Shown: piece by piece, positions 24,536 to 33,117 of the stretch
Numbering within the stretch: position 1 is the first letter of the stretch
Layout of the letters: each line of letters begins with the position of its first letter
NCBI GenBank assembly: GCA_011049455.1
Contig: DSBL01000030.1
Location: 1 to 40,581 of the forward strand
Source of the DNA: Desulfonatronum sp.
Lineage (GTDB): Bacteria > Desulfobacterota > Desulfovibrionia > Desulfovibrionales > Desulfonatronaceae
DNA length: 40,581 nucleotides
Direction: 5' to 3'
The notes under the pieces: model-generated
Seen by the model: the letters and a program-made list of their open reading frames with translations, nothing else
What the model was told of the DNA's origin: nothing
The model's database searches: none
Position numbers and translations under genes: made by a program

Positions 24536-24566
24536 GTGAAACCGGGTCCTCTTTAGGGTGTTTCAC
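24536..24566. repeat. Hairpin downstream of flgE
   Basis: GTGAAAC (24536-24542) and GTTTCAC (24560-24566) form a perfect 7-bp outer stem, with an inner CCT/AGG pair. No T-run follows. It lies just after a 9-base tandem repeat (two ATGCTGGA-type units at about 24509-24529). Probably a 3'-end processing or stability element, or a repeat of unknown nature. Confidence 0.5.
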
Positions 24567-24616
24567 TGGGGCTGGGATGATGGGATAACGAGATTGAATG
24601 ATTGTCTGGAAAGACT

Positions 24617-24654
24617 AAGGGTCGGGAGGGATGTTCTCTTCCGGCCCTTTTGTT
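24617..24654 (+). terminator. Intrinsic terminator after the hook operon
   Basis: AAGGGTCGG (24617-24625) pairs with CCGGCCCTT (24641-24649), nine pairs including one G-T. It is followed by TT, G, TT after the TT that closes the stem, giving a short T-rich tail. It would end transcription of fliK-flgD-flgE before the PxxKW gene. Confidence 0.7.
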
Positions 24655-24743
24655 AGGCGCAATTTTTGAGGATGCTTGACAGAACACGCTGCTCGTTAAT
24701 AATAGTCACTTCTTTTGCCACATTCATTGCAGGAGAATTCATC

Positions 24744-24962
24744 ATGTTGGAAGTTCAACCCGTTGTGGAAAAATGCGAAGGCTGCGAGCGGATCAAGGAA
24801 GTGGACGGCATGCGCCGCTGTTCCAGCTATCCGGACCCTGCGGCCAAATGGTCCCTGGGCGTGTGTAATTTCGCCACCCATGTCAAGGCCAGCGTGGACA
24901 AGCATGGCAAGGTCAAGATCAACCCCTTGAAGGCTTCCAAGCGCGCTTCCCGGGGCAGATAA
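24744..24962 (+). CDS. PxxKW family cysteine-rich protein
   Basis: Small protein of 72 residues with the family's PAAKW motif at about residues 31-35 (inside YPDPAAKW), four cysteines (CEGC, one in MRRC, one in GVC) that could bind a metal or form disulfides, and the ending NPLKASKR. This family occurs in sulfate reducers; its function is not known. AGGAG lies 8 bases before ATG 24744; longer frames upstream overlap the terminator. Four bases before the next gene, so it is probably cotranscribed with it. Confidence 0.8.
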   Translation: MLEVQPVVEKCEGCERIKEVDGMRRCSSYPDPAAKWSLGVCNFATHVKASVDKHGKVKINPLKASKRASRGR

Positions 24963-24966
24963 TCCC

Positions 24967-26193
24967 ATGTTTTCCGTTCTGTCCGATCACATCCAGGGCC
25001 AGCGCGAGCGGGTCATCGCCCTGCAACGCGACCTGGTGGCCATTCCCGCTTTGGGACCGGCCAACGGCGGACAGGGCGAACAGGAAAAAGCCGCATACCT
25101 GCTCAATGTCCTTAAAAATCTAGGCATTACGCACATCGAGGAAATCCCTGCCCCCGACAGTGACGTGGCCTGCGGTTTCCGGCCCAATTTGGCCGCCCTG
25201 ATTCCCGGCCGGGACACCTCCAGGACCCTGTGGGTCATCTCCCACATGGACATCGTCCCTCCCGGCGATCCGGCCTTGTGGACAGGATCGCCCTATGAAC
25301 TCCGGGTGGAAGATGACCTGCTTTACGGACGAGGCGTGGAGGACAACCACCAGGGGCTGGTCTCCTCTTTGCTGGTGGCCGATGCCCTGCGTGCCGCGGG
25401 CGATTCACCGCCCATCAATTACGGGATGCTCTTCGTGGCCGACGAGGAAACCACCAGCAAAATGGGCCTGGAATACGTCCTGGAAACCAGGCCTTCCATG
25501 TTCGGTGGGAACGATTTGATCCTGATTCCGGATTTCGGCACGGCAGGCGGAGAAATGGTCGAAATCGCCGAAAAAAGCATCCTTTGGTTGAAAATTTCGA
25601 TCTTTGGCAAGCAATGCCATGCCTCCACTCCGGACAAGGGCAAGAACACCCTGGTGGCTGCGTCGGACCTGATCATGCGCCTGCGCGACCTTTACTCCCG
25701 CTTTGCCGAACAGGACCAACTCTTTGCTCCGCCCATGTCCACCTTCGAAGCCACGAAAAAGGACGCCAACGTTCCGAACATCAACACCATCCCCGGGCTG
25801 GATGTCTTTTACCTGGACTGTCGCGTGCTCAGTCATTACGACTTGGCCGAGATCACCAGCGCCTTGGAGGAATACGCGGCCGAGGTCTGCACGAAACACG
25901 GCGTGCGCGTGGGATGGGAAACCGTTCAGGAGGTCCGCTCGGCCCCGGCAACACCTGAGGACAGCCCCATCGTGCAACGCATCCTTGCCGCGATCCGGGA
26001 CATCCATGGAACTCAACCCAAACCCATGGGCATCGGCGGCGGCACAGTGGCCTCGTTTCTGCGCCGCAAAGGCCTTCCAGCCGTGGTCTGGGCGACCCTG
26101 TTGGGTGCGGCCCACCAGCCCAACGAACATTCCTCCATCCGCAACACCATCGCCGACGCACAGGTCATGGCCCATGTTCTCTGCCAAACCTGA
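24967..26193 (+). CDS. M20 family metallo-hydrolase (ArgE/DapE/CPG2-like)
   Basis: Predicted zinc-dependent amidohydrolase of 408 residues. Metal and catalytic motifs: [10 protein letters not shown] (His, Asp), GRGVEDN (Asp), DEETTS (Glu pair), IPDFGT (Asp) and [11 protein letters not shown] (His) near the C-terminus, with a dimerisation domain in between ([13 protein letters not shown]). These fit M20 deacylases, but the substrate (acetylornithine, succinyl-DAP or a peptide) cannot be fixed; no arg or dap gene is adjacent. The ribosome binding site is weak, perhaps because of coupling to the PxxKW gene 4 bases upstream. Confidence 0.88.
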   Translation: MFSVLSDHIQGQRERVIALQRDLVAIPALGPANGGQGEQEKAAYLLNVLKNLGITHIEEIPAPDSDVACGFRPNLAALIPGRDTSRTLWVISHMDIVPPGDPALWTGSPYELRVEDDLLYGRGVEDNHQGLVSSLLVADALRAAGDSPPINYGMLFVADEETTSKMGLEYVLETRPSMFGGNDLILIPDFGTAGGEMVEIAEKSILWLKISIFGKQCHASTPDKGKNTLVAASDLIMRLRDLYSRFAEQDQLFAPPMSTFEATKKDANVPNINTIPGLDVFYLDCRVLSHYDLAEITSALEEYAAEVCTKHGVRVGWETVQEVRSAPATPEDSPIVQRILAAIRDIHGTQPKPMGIGGGTVASFLRRKGLPAVVWATLLGAAHQPNEHSSIRNTIADAQVMAHVLCQT

Positions 26194-26222
26194 CCTCCGT
26201 CCCCTGCCTTTCGTTTCCTGAT

Positions 26223-28124
26223 ATGCTCAAGCCCCTGGAACCGGAGTGTTTCGACGTCATCGTGGTCGGCGCGGGACACGCAGGGTGCGAGGCGGCCATG
26301 GCCACGGCCCGCCTGGGCCTGACCACCCTGCTTTTGACCATTAACATCGACCGCATCGGTCATCTTTCCTGCAACCCGGCCATCGGCGGTCTGGCCAAGG
26401 GCCATCTGGTCAAGGAAATCGACGCCCTGGGCGGATGCATGGGGATCTGGGCGGACCAGGCCGGCATCCAGTTTCGCATCCTGAACACCCGCAAGGGACC
26501 GGCCGTACGCGCCACCCGAGCCCAGATCGACCGATCCGCCTACATGCTTGTGGTCCAGCGGGACATCTTTGCCCAGAACAATCTTTGGGTACGTCAGGAC
26601 ATGGCCGAGGACCTCCTCCAGGATAACAACCGGGTTGCCGGAATACGCACCCGGATCGGTGAAACAATCCAGTCCCGATGCGTTCTGTTAACCACAGGCA
26701 CGTTCCTGCAGGGGCTGATCCACATCGGGCTGGAACATTTCAGCGGCGGCCGCCTGGGCGACCCTCCCGCCGTGGGGCTTTCCGCGAGTCTAGCCCGCAT
26801 CGGCCTGCGTCTGGGACGGTTGAAAACAGGTACCGTGCCCCGGGTGCGCAAGGACAGCGTGGACTTCAAATCCATGTCCATCCAATCCGGTGACAACCCG
26901 CCCAAGCCTTTCAGCTTCCACTCGCCGGGCATCAGCCTGCCCCAGGTTCCCTGCCACTTGACCTACACCAACGATCAGACCCATGCCGTCATTCGCTCCG
27001 GCCTGGACCGCTCGCCTTTGTTCACCGGGATAATTCAGGGCACAGGAGCCAGGTATTGTCCGTCCATCGAGGACAAAATCGCCCGCTTTCCGGACAAGGA
27101 ACGGCATCAGGTTTTTGTGGAACCCGAGGGGCTGAATCATCCCGAGGTCTATCCCAACGGTCTGCCCACCAGCCTGCCCTTGGACGTGCAGCTCGCCATG
27201 CTGCGCACCATTGCGGGCCTGGAAAAGACGCAAATTGTTCGTCCTGGCTATGCCATAGAATACGACTTCGTGAATCCGGAACAGCTGTTGCCCACACTGG
27301 AAGCCAAGGTTTTGCCCGGTTTATATTTGGCAGGTCAGATCAACGGCACCTCGGGATACGAGGAGGCCGCGGGACAGGGACTCTGGGCGGCTCTGAACAT
27401 TGCCGCGGTCCTGCGCGGGACCAAGCCGTTTTTACCCGGCCGGGACCAGGCCTACCTGGCCGTGCTTGTGGACGATCTGGTGACCAAGGGCACCAACGAA
27501 CCTTACCGCATGTTCACTTCACGGGCCGAACACCGGCTCTTGCTGCGCGAGGGCAACGCAGACCATCGGTTGACTCCTGTTGGTCGGGAAAGGGGGTTGG
27601 TCAACGACGAACAGTGGCAGGCGTTCATGCGCAAGCAACAGATGCTTCAGACACTGCGCCAGGGATTGCAATCCATTGCCATCCGCCCGGATGCGACAAC
27701 CAGAGACATCCTGGAATCACTGCAAACGCCAGTTCCGGGAAAATCCATCACCCTGGAGGAACTGGCGCGCCGCCCTGAACTGCGCCTCCATGATCTGCAC
27801 GCGTTCTGGCCTATGCTTGCAGAAGCCGAGGAAGACCTCCTCAACGAGGCGGAAAATCAAATCAAGTACCATGGCTACCTGATCCGGCAACAGGAGCTGG
27901 CCGACCAAGCCCAATCCATGGAAAATATCCCCTTGCCTTCGGACCTGGATTATGATCAAGTTCATGGATTGTCCCGGGAAATCAGGGAAAAATTGACCCG
28001 CATCAAGCCCTTGAACCTCGGGCAGGCAGGGCGTATTTCCGGGGTGACCCCGGCCGCCCTGGTCTGTTTGCGAATTCATCTGCGTAAAACAGATGGAATA
28101 CGTTCAAAATCTGGTGCGGAATAG
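26223..28124 (+). CDS. mnmG: tRNA uridine-34 5-carboxymethylaminomethyl modification enzyme MnmG
   Basis: FAD-dependent enzyme of 633 residues (MnmG/GidA) that, with MnmE, modifies the wobble uridine of several tRNAs. The FAD-binding [10 protein letters not shown] is at residues 16-25; [33 protein letters not shown] and [10 protein letters not shown] are family signatures, and the C-terminal domain ends with SREIREKL and a TPAAL motif. Length and order are typical. No MnmE gene is nearby. The gene starts 29 bases after the M20 gene. Confidence 0.96.
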   Translation: MLKPLEPECFDVIVVGAGHAGCEAAMATARLGLTTLLLTINIDRIGHLSCNPAIGGLAKGHLVKEIDALGGCMGIWADQAGIQFRILNTRKGPAVRATRAQIDRSAYMLVVQRDIFAQNNLWVRQDMAEDLLQDNNRVAGIRTRIGETIQSRCVLLTTGTFLQGLIHIGLEHFSGGRLGDPPAVGLSASLARIGLRLGRLKTGTVPRVRKDSVDFKSMSIQSGDNPPKPFSFHSPGISLPQVPCHLTYTNDQTHAVIRSGLDRSPLFTGIIQGTGARYCPSIEDKIARFPDKERHQVFVEPEGLNHPEVYPNGLPTSLPLDVQLAMLRTIAGLEKTQIVRPGYAIEYDFVNPEQLLPTLEAKVLPGLYLAGQINGTSGYEEAAGQGLWAALNIAAVLRGTKPFLPGRDQAYLAVLVDDLVTKGTNEPYRMFTSRAEHRLLLREGNADHRLTPVGRERGLVNDEQWQAFMRKQQMLQTLRQGLQSIAIRPDATTRDILESLQTPVPGKSITLEELARRPELRLHDLHAFWPMLAEAEEDLLNEAENQIKYHGYLIRQQELADQAQSMENIPLPSDLDYDQVHGLSREIREKLTRIKPLNLGQAGRISGVTPAALVCLRIHLRKTDGIRSKSGAE

Positions 28125-28144
28125 AGACCGCCTGGAGCTGCGGC

Positions 28145-28924
28145 ATGAACCTGCTTTTGGTGCGGAGACTGGGCCGATGGGGCATTGATCGTTCCCAGAG
28201 TTTTACCAGGATGTTTCACATCCTCTGCCAGGCCTGCGCCGCTGCAATGCGACTGTCTTTTTTCAAACCGGCAGTGGCCCTGGTCCTGGTCCGCCAGATC
28301 TACTTCACGGCCGTCCAGCCCCTGTCCATCATTTTTGTCGCATCCCTGATCATGGGCTCGGTAACTGTCCACTATTTACTGCAATTGCTTTTAGGCCTCG
28401 GGGCATATGAACAAATAGGCGCCTTCCTGATCCGGGTCATGCTCCACGAAATCGCGCCCATCACCTGCTCCCTGATCATTCTTTTACGCTCCGGAACGGC
28501 CGTGCTGACCGAAGTCGCTCTGATGAAAATCAACGGGGAAATTGATACTCTGCACAGCCTGAACATCGCCATGGACGACTATGTCTTCATGCCCCGGGTC
28601 ATGGCATTCGCCTTGGCCGGACCCTGCCTGAGCATTTGCTTCTGCATGATCGCCCTGCTCGGCGGGTTCATGACCCTGGGTTATTGGCACGACATCACCT
28701 TTGCCAACTACAAGGACAGATTGTTCAATGCCCTGGAAATCAAGGATCTGATAATATTGATAACAAAATCCATGGTCATGTCCGTTGCGGCATGCCTGGT
28801 GGCTCTGCAACGAGGATTCAGCGTAAACCGGGCCTTTACGGAAGTTCCCATCCGTCTGATTCAGGGCATGATGCAGGCCATCACCTTGCTGATCGCCGTG
28901 GAAATCCTGTTCATCATTTTCTAA
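28145..28924 (+). CDS. mlaE: MlaE-family permease of a lipid-transport ABC system
   Basis: Inner-membrane permease of 259 residues. About five hydrophobic segments, with the family's RQIYFTAVQPLSIIFVASLI near residue 50, the LLRSGTAVLTEVALMKINGE region (the EIDAL-like motif follows as EIDTLHSL) and a C-terminal hydrophobic helix. MlaE with MlaF and the MCE protein MlaD moves phospholipids between the two membranes in Gram-negatives. GGAG lies about 8 bases before ATG 28145. First gene of a five-gene run with spacing of 0-15 bases. Confidence 0.9.
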   Translation: MNLLLVRRLGRWGIDRSQSFTRMFHILCQACAAAMRLSFFKPAVALVLVRQIYFTAVQPLSIIFVASLIMGSVTVHYLLQLLLGLGAYEQIGAFLIRVMLHEIAPITCSLIILLRSGTAVLTEVALMKINGEIDTLHSLNIAMDDYVFMPRVMAFALAGPCLSICFCMIALLGGFMTLGYWHDITFANYKDRLFNALEIKDLIILITKSMVMSVAACLVALQRGFSVNRAFTEVPIRLIQGMMQAITLLIAVEILFIIF

Positions 28925-28929
28925 ACGCA

Positions 28930-29445
28930 ATGCAGACTCTCTCCATCTTTTCCCTGACCTCGACCCATGAACATCTTTTGTTGAGCTCTCCGGATGAGAC
29001 AACCATCGCCCGCTTGAAAATAATGGTCGTTCAATCAGATTTTCATGTCGGCATGATCAACGACGACTTGCCCTTGTTGGCCAATCTCAACGCCCTGGAA
29101 AACATCGCTCTGGGAAGCATGTACCACAAAAACATGTCCCTGGAAGCATGCCGCCGAAAACTCAAGCCGGCCATCCATCTCTTGGGCCTTGAGCAAGTCA
29201 TGGATCAACGCCAGCAGTACCTGAACAGATCGCAACGCCTGAAAGTACAGTTGCTGCGCTGTCTGGCCGATGATTGCGGCTTTGTGCTGCTGGATTCTCC
29301 GCCACGCTCGGATTGCGACATCCTGGATCGGGCCTTGACCACGCTGGACGCGGGCGTTTTTCTATGGATATGCTGCTTGTCAAGCGAACTGGATGCCTAT
29401 ACTTCCTTGGGCTACGCAATCATGGATCTGGGGCTGTTATCATGA
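28930..29445 (+). CDS. Degenerate MlaF-like ABC ATPase subunit lacking Walker A
   Basis: Protein of 171 residues in the position of MlaF, between mlaE and mlaD. From residue 46 on it follows an ABC ATPase: LPLLANLNALENIAL (Q-loop region), a helical part ending LLGLEQVMDQRQQY, LNRSQRLKVQLLRCLADD where LSGGQ is expected (98-102), and FVLLDSPP (118-125) where Walker B LLLDEP is expected, with Glu replaced by Ser. No GxxxxGKS/T motif exists; the N-terminal part is about 45 residues instead of about 80 and no other frame supplies one. It should not hydrolyse ATP. The frame is intact, and stop and start overlap with mlaD (ATGA), so it seems maintained rather than decayed. Confidence 0.75.
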   Translation: MQTLSIFSLTSTHEHLLLSSPDETTIARLKIMVVQSDFHVGMINDDLPLLANLNALENIALGSMYHKNMSLEACRRKLKPAIHLLGLEQVMDQRQQYLNRSQRLKVQLLRCLADDCGFVLLDSPPRSDCDILDRALTTLDAGVFLWICCLSSELDAYTSLGYAIMDLGLLS

Positions 29446-30425
29446 ATCTGAACCAGCAAAAAATGGAAATCAAGGTCGGGCTTTTCCTGCTGCTGATGCT
29501 GCTCAGCTTGGCCGCTATTATTGTCTATGTAGGATTCAAAAAGGATCTTTTCGCCGAACGCATCAAGTACACCGTGGTCAGCAAGACGGGTGAAAAAATT
29601 GAACCCGGCATGCCGGTCAGGCTTTCAGGATTCACCATTGGACAGGTGTCCGAGGTGACCCTGGATCAGGTCGATTTGGTGCGTATCACGATCAAGGTTC
29701 TGAAACGCTACCAGCAATGGTTCAAGGAAGACTCCAGAATCATACTGGAACAGGAAGGGGTCATTGGCAACAGTTTTCTGAAACTGATCCCGGGCTCGGA
29801 TGCCACCCCCGTGCTGGAAGAGGGAGCAGTCATTCATTTGGACAAAATCGGCGGGATAAACGAATTGATCCAGGAAATGCAGCCGGTGATCGAGGCGTTG
29901 CGGGCCATCGTGATCAATGTCTGGGACTTGACCGACTACCTGGTGGACAGTCAGGGTCCCGTGCGCAAAATACTGGTCAACGCCGAAACCATGACCGAGC
30001 GTTTGCTCTCTGAGCAGGGTCTGGTTCACTATTTGACCGAGGATCCCCGGCCCATCGCCCACGTGGATCAACTCCTGGCAAGGACGGACAAGGCTATGGA
30101 AAGCGCCGACATCCTGCTGCAAAGCGTCACCCGGCGCGTAGAGGACGTGGAACCTCTCCAGGAGGAAATCACCACCGCGGTGCGTGAAACCAGGCTTCTC
30201 ATTGAAGAATTCCACGGCATCCGCCAGGATCTTACACCGTTGATGAACAATATCACTGCAATCAGCGAAGAAATCAAAACCGCAAGCCGGGATCTTGTCA
30301 GCCTGCGCCGCCAGGGAGAATACAGCCTGCGTCTGGGCACCGATCTGTTGCTGCGTCTCAAGGAAACCTGGCCCCTCTCCCGGAGGGAAGCTCCGGACAT
30401 CGAAACCAGCTATCCCTGGCCCTAG
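29442..30425 (+). CDS. mlaD: MlaD-like MCE-domain protein
   Basis: Protein of 327 residues with an N-terminal membrane helix (about 10-29, KVGLFLLLMLLSLAAIIVYVGF) and a MCE domain (PGMPVRLSGFTIGQVSEVTL, then GNSFLKLIPGS) at about 40-120. The remaining 200 residues are helical, with many Leu/Glu heptads, typical of longer MCE proteins that form tunnels between membranes. Its start ATG 29442 overlaps the stop of the degenerate ATPase gene. Confidence 0.9.
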   Translation: MNLNQQKMEIKVGLFLLLMLLSLAAIIVYVGFKKDLFAERIKYTVVSKTGEKIEPGMPVRLSGFTIGQVSEVTLDQVDLVRITIKVLKRYQQWFKEDSRIILEQEGVIGNSFLKLIPGSDATPVLEEGAVIHLDKIGGINELIQEMQPVIEALRAIVINVWDLTDYLVDSQGPVRKILVNAETMTERLLSEQGLVHYLTEDPRPIAHVDQLLARTDKAMESADILLQSVTRRVEDVEPLQEEITTAVRETRLLIEEFHGIRQDLTPLMNNITAISEEIKTASRDLVSLRRQGEYSLRLGTDLLLRLKETWPLSRREAPDIETSYPWP

Positions 30426-30438
30426 CAGGGGCATGACC

Positions 30439-31158
30439 ATGCATTATTTACTCCATTGCCTGACACTGTTCATCGTGTTCTGCACATTGACCTGTGCCTG
30501 CGCCCCTTCCGGCGCCCGATCGGTTTATCCCGCGCCCGATATCTTGCGCATGGCCGAACCCCAGCGACACGAATTCGTGCAACTTTTTTTGCAGGGGCGA
30601 TGGTGCGAAGCCCGCAGCATGTTTGAACGCAGCACCGAGAGCTACCTGATGCAGGATGATTTCTGCTCGGCGGCACAAAACAACATCGTGGCCTGGAAGC
30701 TCAAGCAATACATCGGCATCAGCGACCCGCAGCTTCTGGAAAAGGCCGGTCTGCTCCTGCAAACGGGCATGGATTGCCCTGATGCGATTTTGCCGGACCA
30801 AGGGGCGGAAGGTTCTCCGCCGGACACAGTGACGCAAAAGGACCGCGGGTATCGTGAACTTCTTGATGACGGCCGATTCGACCTTTTGTCCGCCCGCCTG
30901 CGTGCGGAACGCGACCAGCTTTACGCCTCGGTCTATGGACGCAAGGCCGCACGGGCCGCCAGCATCGCCGGCCAGCTGGAACAGGCCGAACAGCTTGTTC
31001 GCCAAACCAGGAGCCTGGATGCACGACAGGGGTGGATCGTCTTTCTGATCCAGGACTGGAAGATGCTCTACGCACTGACCCAGGACCAGGCAGCGAAAGT
31101 CGAAATCCAGGAACGCATCGAACAGTTACAGGATCTCCTCCAGCCATGTCCTTTCTGA
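30439..31158 (+). CDS. Predicted lipoprotein in mla-like operon
   Basis: Protein of 239 residues, N-terminal hydrophobic stretch followed by Cys residues (TCACAPSG) that fit a lipobox loosely. The rest is helical and charged, with repeat-like EQAEQLVRQ and AKVEIQERIEQLQDLL at the end. No family recognised. AGGGG lies 8 bases before ATG 30439, preferred over ATG 30433. It begins 13 bases after mlaD and overlaps the next gene by 13 bases. Its position suggests an outer-membrane or periplasmic partner of the MCE protein, but there is no direct evidence. Confidence 0.6.
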   Translation: MHYLLHCLTLFIVFCTLTCACAPSGARSVYPAPDILRMAEPQRHEFVQLFLQGRWCEARSMFERSTESYLMQDDFCSAAQNNIVAWKLKQYIGISDPQLLEKAGLLLQTGMDCPDAILPDQGAEGSPPDTVTQKDRGYRELLDDGRFDLLSARLRAERDQLYASVYGRKAARAASIAGQLEQAEQLVRQTRSLDARQGWIVFLIQDWKMLYALTQDQAAKVEIQERIEQLQDLLQPCPF

Positions 31159-32192
31159 AAGGAATCTCCGCCCGTCTGCATTTCATCAGCCAGGCTGATT
31201 ACTACTATTTCCGGAACTGGGAATACAGCCTTAGCGAAGCCCAAAGGCCCCTGACCATCACTTTGGGCCTGATTCTGCTTTTTTCCATCGGATACCTGTC
31301 ATACTTTCTGTACCGCAAATGGTTTGTCGGGAAAAAGGACATCTTTTCCACAACCGATTCGGCAAGGATTTTCGCCATTTTCGAGCAGGCCGTGGCTGAA
31401 CGGGCAACCCACGAAATCCAGTTTCACGGCGAGGCCGGGCAGCGCACGATTTTTTTCTGCTCCCCCGTGGGGCTCGAATCTCCAAGGACAATCGTGCTGG
31501 AGGTTTCCGGCTTCATCCATCCACAGGAAAGCTGGGTTGGACGCGGGGTGCGATGCCATTTCAAACTCATCGCCGATAAAAATAAGCAAAAATGGTCATT
31601 CTACCATTTTTTTTCAACCATAACCGGCATCCGTCAGGAGCGAGGCCTTGAGTTCATCCTCGTGAACCTGCCCGGTCAGCTGGAATCCAAACAGCGCCGG
31701 CAGCATCTGCGACTTGATCCGCCCAGCGAAGATATTCCCCTTTTGGAGATCTGGCCGGAGACATTGGGCAATCTTGACCATCCCGACAAAACTTCCCCGA
31801 TGCTGTCCTTCATCCATGGCCGTCTGGACAATCCCCTGAACGTGCTCAACGTCTCCGGAGGGGGTCTGCTTTTGGAGGTTCGCCCGTCGGCGCGGGACAT
31901 CCCGAAAAACGCTCTGGACAAGGGACAACGGGCGTTCTTGAACATGGGATTGCGTGACCCTGAACAGGGCAGGATCACGGAATATTTGTTGCTGGCCCAG
32001 ATTCGCAACGTCTTCATCGACCCGGTCACGGGAAATCGTCTCGTCGGGCTGTCCTTTACCGCGCTACAGGAACAGGACGGCAATGCGGAAGAGAACCGCT
32101 GGACAGCTTTGCACGGAAAAGGAGTCGAAGAAATCGAGGACTGGGTGTTCAAAAGGCATCTGCAACTCTATCGAAAGAAGGGCATTGTTTAA
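31146..32192 (+). CDS. Membrane protein with C-terminal PilZ domain
   Basis: Protein of 348 residues. One membrane helix at about 38-55 (LTITLGLILLFSIGYLSYFL). The cytoplasmic part has a YcgR-like N-terminal module (about 70-175) and a PilZ domain: RRQHLRL (RxxxR motif, about residue 180) and NVSGGG (NxSxxG) near 235. It is predicted to bind c-di-GMP. The start ATG 31146 lies inside the 3' end of the lipoprotein gene, showing coupling to the lipid-transport operon. Confidence 0.78.
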   Translation: MSFLKGISARLHFISQADYYYFRNWEYSLSEAQRPLTITLGLILLFSIGYLSYFLYRKWFVGKKDIFSTTDSARIFAIFEQAVAERATHEIQFHGEAGQRTIFFCSPVGLESPRTIVLEVSGFIHPQESWVGRGVRCHFKLIADKNKQKWSFYHFFSTITGIRQERGLEFILVNLPGQLESKQRRQHLRLDPPSEDIPLLEIWPETLGNLDHPDKTSPMLSFIHGRLDNPLNVLNVSGGGLLLEVRPSARDIPKNALDKGQRAFLNMGLRDPEQGRITEYLLLAQIRNVFIDPVTGNRLVGLSFTALQEQDGNAEENRWTALHGKGVEEIEDWVFKRHLQLYRKKGIV

Positions 32193-32259
32193 TCACTTCA
32201 ACCGTCACGCGATTAGATTTTGGCGTTGCATTTCAAGAAGAACTGCATAAGGAGGAAGC

Positions 32260-33117
32260 TTGGAAGAGGGCAATGAAGGTACACTCTGGAGCATGTTTAA
32301 ACGAATCTTTCGCAGGGAGGATTCCTCGAAGATCGAGGACATCATCAAGGCTGCCAGCGAAGAGGGGGAAATTCGCAAGGAAGAAGTCTCCATCGTGCTC
32401 AAGGTTCTGCGTTTAGGACGAAAACAGGTCCATGAAATCATGATTCCGCGCACGGACATCGTCTGCGCCGAAATCGAAAGCCGGGTCGAAGACATCGTGG
32501 ACATCATCATCACCCACGGCCACAGCCGGATACCCGTATTCAAGGACAACAAGGATAATATCGTGGGCATTATCCACGCCAAGGACTTGTTGCGTCTGGC
32601 GCTCAAACAATCCCTGGATTGTTCGTCCGACGCGCAGGAAGCTTTGTTGGCGAACATCATCCGCGAACCATTATTTATTCCGGACACAAAAAACGTCATG
32701 GAAATGCTTCTGGAATTCCAAAGCAGAAAAAACCACCTAGCCATTGCCCTGGATGAATACGGTGGAACGTCCGGTCTGCTGACCTTTGAAGACGTGCTGG
32801 AGGAAATCGTCGGGGACATCGAAGATGAATACGACTTTCCCCAACCCGACGACATCCAGGTCCAAGCGGACGGCAATCTGCTCATCTCCGGCAGGACCGA
32901 ATTGAAAGAGCTTCAAGAGCACATGCATGTCAACCTGGAAAACGACCAGGTGGACACCATCGGCGGCTATCTCTCGCAACTTGCAGGAAGGGTGCCCCGC
33001 AAGGGCGATGCCTTCGATATCCAGGGTCACCGTTTCACCATCCTGGAAGCCGACCAAAAAAAAGTCCGTTGGATCCGAGTCCAGCTTCTCGTTGATCCAG
33101 CCCCACTGGAACAGTGA
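32260..33117 (+). CDS. CBS-domain protein of the CorC/HlyC (YbeX) family
   Basis: Protein of 285 residues. Two CBS repeats (about 60-185; MIPRTDIV, HSRIPVF, GIIHAKDLL, then HLAIALDEYGGTSGLLTFEDVLEEIVGDI) and a C-terminal CorC/HlyC domain (DTIGGYLSQLAGRVPRKGD). No membrane segments, so it is the YbeX-like cytosolic type rather than a DUF21 transporter. It starts at TTG 32260 with AGGAGG 5 bases upstream. Its stop overlaps the GTG of lnt, the same pairing as ybeX-lnt in E. coli. Confidence 0.9.
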   Translation: MEEGNEGTLWSMFKRIFRREDSSKIEDIIKAASEEGEIRKEEVSIVLKVLRLGRKQVHEIMIPRTDIVCAEIESRVEDIVDIIITHGHSRIPVFKDNKDNIVGIIHAKDLLRLALKQSLDCSSDAQEALLANIIREPLFIPDTKNVMEMLLEFQSRKNHLAIALDEYGGTSGLLTFEDVLEEIVGDIEDEYDFPQPDDIQVQADGNLLISGRTELKELQEHMHVNLENDQVDTIGGYLSQLAGRVPRKGDAFDIQGHRFTILEADQKKVRWIRVQLLVDPAPLEQ

